This document shows positions 60,976 through 64,000 of a DNA stretch of 64,000 nt, in pieces. Every line of letters starts with the position of its first letter. Positions within the stretch are counted from its first letter, which is position 1. The translations under genes and the position numbers were made by a program. The notes beneath the pieces were generated by a model. It did not search any database, had not been told where the DNA came from, and was given only the letters and a program-made list of their open reading frames with translations. The DNA lies in NCBI RefSeq assembly GCF_005938675.2, contig NZ_VCCH02000024.1, forward strand, positions 34,929-98,928. The letters run 5' to 3'. The DNA is from Mycobacterium sp. KBS0706. Lineage in GTDB: Bacteria; Pseudomonadota; Alphaproteobacteria; DSM-16000; Inquilinaceae.

Positions 60976-61526
60976 CGGACCTTGGGAGCAATGAATGGGC
61001 GGCCCGCGAGGCCGGCCTCGACGCAAAAGCGGATAGGCCGCGATTGTGTTCCGTTGATGACCGCTTGGGGCAGGGCAGCCTCTGTTACCATAGCGCCGGC
61101 CGCGAGTCAGGCCCCTGCGACCCCGCGCGCCTGTGACTGTCGAAATCTCCCATTGTCGAGACTGCGGTGCCTCGGTATCGTGACGGCGCGACAGTCTGCC
61201 CGATCGGTCGATCGGATCTCCGGGTTCCCCGGGTGTCCGGGTCGATCGCGCGGCGGCACATCGATTTCCGCCGGGAAACGTCTTACGTCGAACGGCCGGC
61301 ACGCGATGCGCGGCTGCGGATGTCGGGCGACATTGAGGATCAACTCGAGGCCGTGCCCCGGCGCATCCGCGCCGGACCGGTGGTCGCGGACCCTCCCGTC
61401 TGGCCTGCTGCAAAGCGCCGTTCTCGGGTGATCACGGTTCGCGCCCCCGGCGGTTTCGGCAGGACAAGGACGCGCCGCAGCCCCGTCGGTCGCGCGGGGT
61501 GACGGCAGCGTCGCCAGGGTTTGTAT
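60976..61526. other. Long divergent region between mrcA and rne
   Basis: About 550 bases with no gene I can support. It must hold the promoters of both flanking genes. In several alphaproteobacteria an N-acetylmuramoyl-L-alanine amidase gene lies next to rne and mrcA; I see no trace of one here. A long rne leader would fit the feedback control of rne mRNA known from E. coli, but no conserved hairpins can be identified by eye. Confidence 0.5.
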
Positions 61527-64000
61527 ATGGCTAAAAGAATGCTGGTGGACGCCACCCATGCGGAAGAAACGCGGGTGGTGGTACTGGACGGCAATCGGCT
61601 CGAGGAATTCGACTTCGAGACCGAGGCCAAGAAGCAGCTGAAGGGCAACATCTACCTGGCCAAGGTGACGCGGGTCGAACCCTCGCTCCAGGCCGCCTTC
61701 GTCGAGTATGGCGGGAACCGGCACGGTTTCCTCGCCTTCTCGGAAATCCATCCCGACTACTACCGGATCCCGATCGCCGACCGCGAGGCGCTGCTGGCCC
61801 GCCAGGCCGCGGAGGCCGACGAGGCCGAGGCCGTCGAGGCGAAGCCGGCCGAGCCGGCGTCCCGCCGGCGCCGCGGCCGTGACCGCCGCCCGGCCCGCGC
61901 CGAAACCGAGGCCGGCCCGAGCGAGACGGTCGAGGCCGCCGGCGATGCGGTGGCGGGCGAGGTGATCGCCGGCGAGCCGATCGTCGAGGACAGCTTCGGC
62001 GAGACCCTGTCGACCGAGGGCGACAGCGGCCCGGTCGCGCTGCTGGCCCCGCCCGAATCGCCGCGGGGCGACGACCCGGCCACGGCCGAGGGCGAGAACG
62101 GCAACGGCAATGGCCAGGACGGCGGCGAGCACGAGCCCGAGGTTCTGGGCGGCGACGAAGCCGAGGAGGCCCGCGACCGCCGCTCGAAGCTGCCGAACTA
62201 CCGCAACTACAAGATCCAGGAGGTCATCAAGCGCCGGCAGATCATGCTGGTGCAGGTGACCAAGGAGGAGCGCGGCAACAAGGGTGCGGCGCTGACCACC
62301 TACCTGTCGCTGGCCGGCCGCTACTGCGTCTTGATGCCGAACACGCCGCGCGGCGGCGGCATCAGCCGGAAGATCGCCAATCCCAAGGATCGCAAGAAGA
62401 TGAAGGCGATCATGGATGACCTGGACGTGCCGGACGGCATGGCGGTCATCCTGCGGACGGCGGGTCTGGAGCGGACCAAGCTGGAGATCCGGCGCGACCT
62501 CGACTACCTGCTGCGGCTGTGGGATTCGATCCGGCAGACGACGCTGCAGTCGACCGCCCCCTGCGCCATCCATGAGGAAGCGGACCTGATCAAGCGGGCG
62601 ATCCGCGACCTCTATTCCAAGGACATCGAGGACGTCCAGGTCGCCGGCGACGAGGGCTACCGGACCGCCAAGGACTTCATGCGCATGCTCATGCCGAGCC
62701 ATGCCAAGAAGGTCCAGCCGTATCTCGACCAGGACGTCCCGCTCTTCCACCGCTTCAACGTGGAAGGCCAGATCGATGCGATGCACAGCCCGGTGGTGCA
62801 GCTGCGCTCCGGCGGCTACATCGTCATCAACCCGACCGAGGCGCTGGTCTCGATCGACGTCAACTCCGGCCGCTCGACCCGCGAGCGGAACATCGAGGAG
62901 ACGGCGTACAAGACCAATCTGGAGGCCGCCGACGAGGTCGCCCGCCAGCTGCGCCTGCGCGACCTGGCCGGGCTGATCGTCATCGACTTCATCGACATGG
63001 AGGACGACCGCCACAACAAGGCGGTCGAGCACCGGCTGAAGGAGGCGATGCGGCAGGACCGCGCCCGCATCCAGATCGGCCGGATCAGCGCCTTCGGCCT
63101 GCTCGAGCTGTCGCGCCAGCGGCTGCGCCCGAGCCTGATGGAGACGCATTTCGAGACCTGCGCCCATTGCGGCGGGCTGGGCATGACCCGGACCACCGGC
63201 TCGGCGGCGCTGTCGGTGCTGCGCGCGATCGAGGAGGAGGGCATCCGCAAGCGCGCCTCCGAGGTCACCGTGCATGTCGCCACCGCCCTGGCGCTGTACC
63301 TGTTCAACCAGAAGCGCGACGCCCTGGCCGATATCGAGCGGCGCTACGGCGTGCGGGTGATGATCGAGGCCGATGACAGCCTGATCCCGCCGGCGCACCG
63401 GATCGAGCGCACCCGCGCCCGCGGCGCCGAGCTGCCGGCCCCGACGGCGCCGGTCGACAACACCGCCCGGATCATGGCCGAGACCGACGCCGCGCTGGAG
63501 CACGAGGCGGACGAGGTCGAGGACGAGGCGGAAGAGGTCGAGGAGGCCGCCGAGGCCCGGGAGCCGGCGCGTCAGCCGCAGCAGCAGCGCCCGGCGCAGC
63601 AGCCGCAGCATCACGGCGGTGGCCAGCAGGCCGATGGCGAGGGCCGCGGCCGTCGCCGCCGGCGTCGGCGCGGCCGGCGGCGCGGCGAGGACGGGCATCA
63701 TCCGGACCAGCCCGCGCAGGTCGCCGCCGATGGCAGCTTCGGCTACGACCCGCGCGACGAAGCCGAGGACGGCGCAGACCAGGCGGCCGAGCCGTTCACG
63801 CTCGAGGCTGCCGATGCCGCCAGCCACGCCGAGCCGGTCGAGGAGGCCGCCCCCGCCGTCGTCGAACCGGCCGAGCCGGCCCCCGCCGAAGCCGCGGCAC
63901 CCGAGGCGCCGCCGGCCGAGGACGACGCCAAGCGTCGCCGTGGCCGTCGCGGCGGTCGCCGCAAGAAGACGGACGAAGAGCCCTTCGTGCTCGAAGCCGC
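61527..64000 (+). CDS. rne: Ribonuclease E, 3' end beyond the window
   Basis: At least 824 residues; no stop occurs before the window end. The S1 domain begins GNIYLAKVTRVEPSLQAAFVEYG and is interrupted by an acidic, Ala/Arg-rich insertion (about residues 80-225). DNase I-like catalytic residues are D444 (VSIDVNSG) and D487/D490 (IDFIDM), and the zinc-link is C545-AHC-548. The C-terminal part is disordered, alternating acidic and Arg-rich segments, one being Gln-rich, as in scaffolds that bind RNA and degradosome partners. It is the main mRNA-decay and rRNA-processing endonuclease. ATG 61527 has AGGG upstream. Confidence 0.97.
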   Translation, partial: MAKRMLVDATHAEETRVVVLDGNRLEEFDFETEAKKQLKGNIYLAKVTRVEPSLQAAFVEYGGNRHGFLAFSEIHPDYYRIPIADREALLARQAAEADEAEAVEAKPAEPASRRRRGRDRRPARAETEAGPSETVEAAGDAVAGEVIAGEPIVEDSFGETLSTEGDSGPVALLAPPESPRGDDPATAEGENGNGNGQDGGEHEPEVLGGDEAEEARDRRSKLPNYRNYKIQEVIKRRQIMLVQVTKEERGNKGAALTTYLSLAGRYCVLMPNTPRGGGISRKIANPKDRKKMKAIMDDLDVPDGMAVILRTAGLERTKLEIRRDLDYLLRLWDSIRQTTLQSTAPCAIHEEADLIKRAIRDLYSKDIEDVQVAGDEGYRTAKDFMRMLMPSHAKKVQPYLDQDVPLFHRFNVEGQIDAMHSPVVQLRSGGYIVINPTEALVSIDVNSGRSTRERNIEETAYKTNLEAADEVARQLRLRDLAGLIVIDFIDMEDDRHNKAVEHRLKEAMRQDRARIQIGRISAFGLLELSRQRLRPSLMETHFETCAHCGGLGMTRTTGSAALSVLRAIEEEGIRKRASEVTVHVATALALYLFNQKRDALADIERRYGVRVMIEADDSLIPPAHRIERTRARGAELPAPTAPVDNTARIMAETDAALEHEADEVEDEAEEVEEAAEAREPARQPQQQRPAQQPQHHGGGQQADGEGRGRRRRRRRGRRRGEDGHHPDQPAQVAADGSFGYDPRDEAEDGADQAAEPFTLEAADAASHAEPVEEAAPAVVEPAEPAPAEAAAPEAPPAEDDAKRRRGRRGGRRKKTDEEPFVLEA

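Noticed and set aside
61107..63827. 906-codon leftward open frame over rne
   Set aside because: Antisense shadow of rne.

Overview
The window is very GC-rich, densely coded chromosomal DNA of an alphaproteobacterium, most likely in or near the Rhodospirillales. The signs are the F1 ATPase operon atpHAGDC standing without F0 genes, a DUF4170 protein, a TIGR01459 HAD protein, RNase E with a large acidic insertion in its S1 domain, RF2 with SPY in place of SPF, and palindromic dispersed repeats of the kind common in these genomes. The genus assignment is inference. I see no rRNA, tRNA, CRISPR array, insertion sequence or prophage.

Layout. 1-4137: end of an HpcH/HpaI aldolase, then a copper-handling cluster (Cys-rich membrane protein, PCu(A)C, SCO, YcnI, CopC-CopD fusion). 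4134-16282: a type II secretion locus, with gspD and gspO leftward and gspEFGHIJKLM, a GspC/N-like gene and a SleB-type wall hydrolase rightward from one AT-rich divergent promoter. 16387-24790: small genes (rhodanese, upp, DUF4170), the OhrR/Ohr peroxide pair with palindromic operators, a secreted hydrolase, a GNAT protein, an MFS-like protein, two tandem Tyr/Pro-rich secreted proteins, DUF763 and a DUF6886-like protein. 24810-34284: methylmalonyl-CoA mutase, an N-terminally truncated FTR1 permease, LysE, an LpxO/AspH-type hydroxylase, a DUF6064-like protein with a Tat-exported aldo/keto reductase, a P1/NylC-type peptidase fused to a C-terminal domain, a 57-residue membrane protein, a MEKHLA/PAS protein and an orphan ModA-like protein. 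34419-46090: metH behind a palindromic operator, a MarR/MFS divergent pair, ilvD, prfB with an intact programmed frameshift, a HAD protein, an RHH protein and a CDF zinc transporter. 46321-51277: F1 ATPase genes atpHAGDC closed by a strong terminator. 51562-53376: adenine deaminase. 53589-57345: a stretch of visibly lower GC holding an orphan protein and a tightly coupled pair, a periplasmic substrate-binding protein and a Cache-HAMP-adenylate cyclase. 57733-64000: DUF3293, DUF4242, mrcA and, divergently, rne, which runs off the end.

Functional themes are copper delivery to cytochrome oxidase, protein secretion across a remodelled wall, oxidant defence, B12-dependent metabolism (two B12 enzymes) and core energy, translation and RNA-turnover genes. 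The most unusual points are the binding protein/cyclase pair, dispersed palindromes that have become the ends of two proteins (CopCD N-terminus, MarR C-terminus), the tandem Tyr/Pro-rich proteins, the NylC-like fusion and the beheaded FTR1. Nothing here is clearly a wholly new system.
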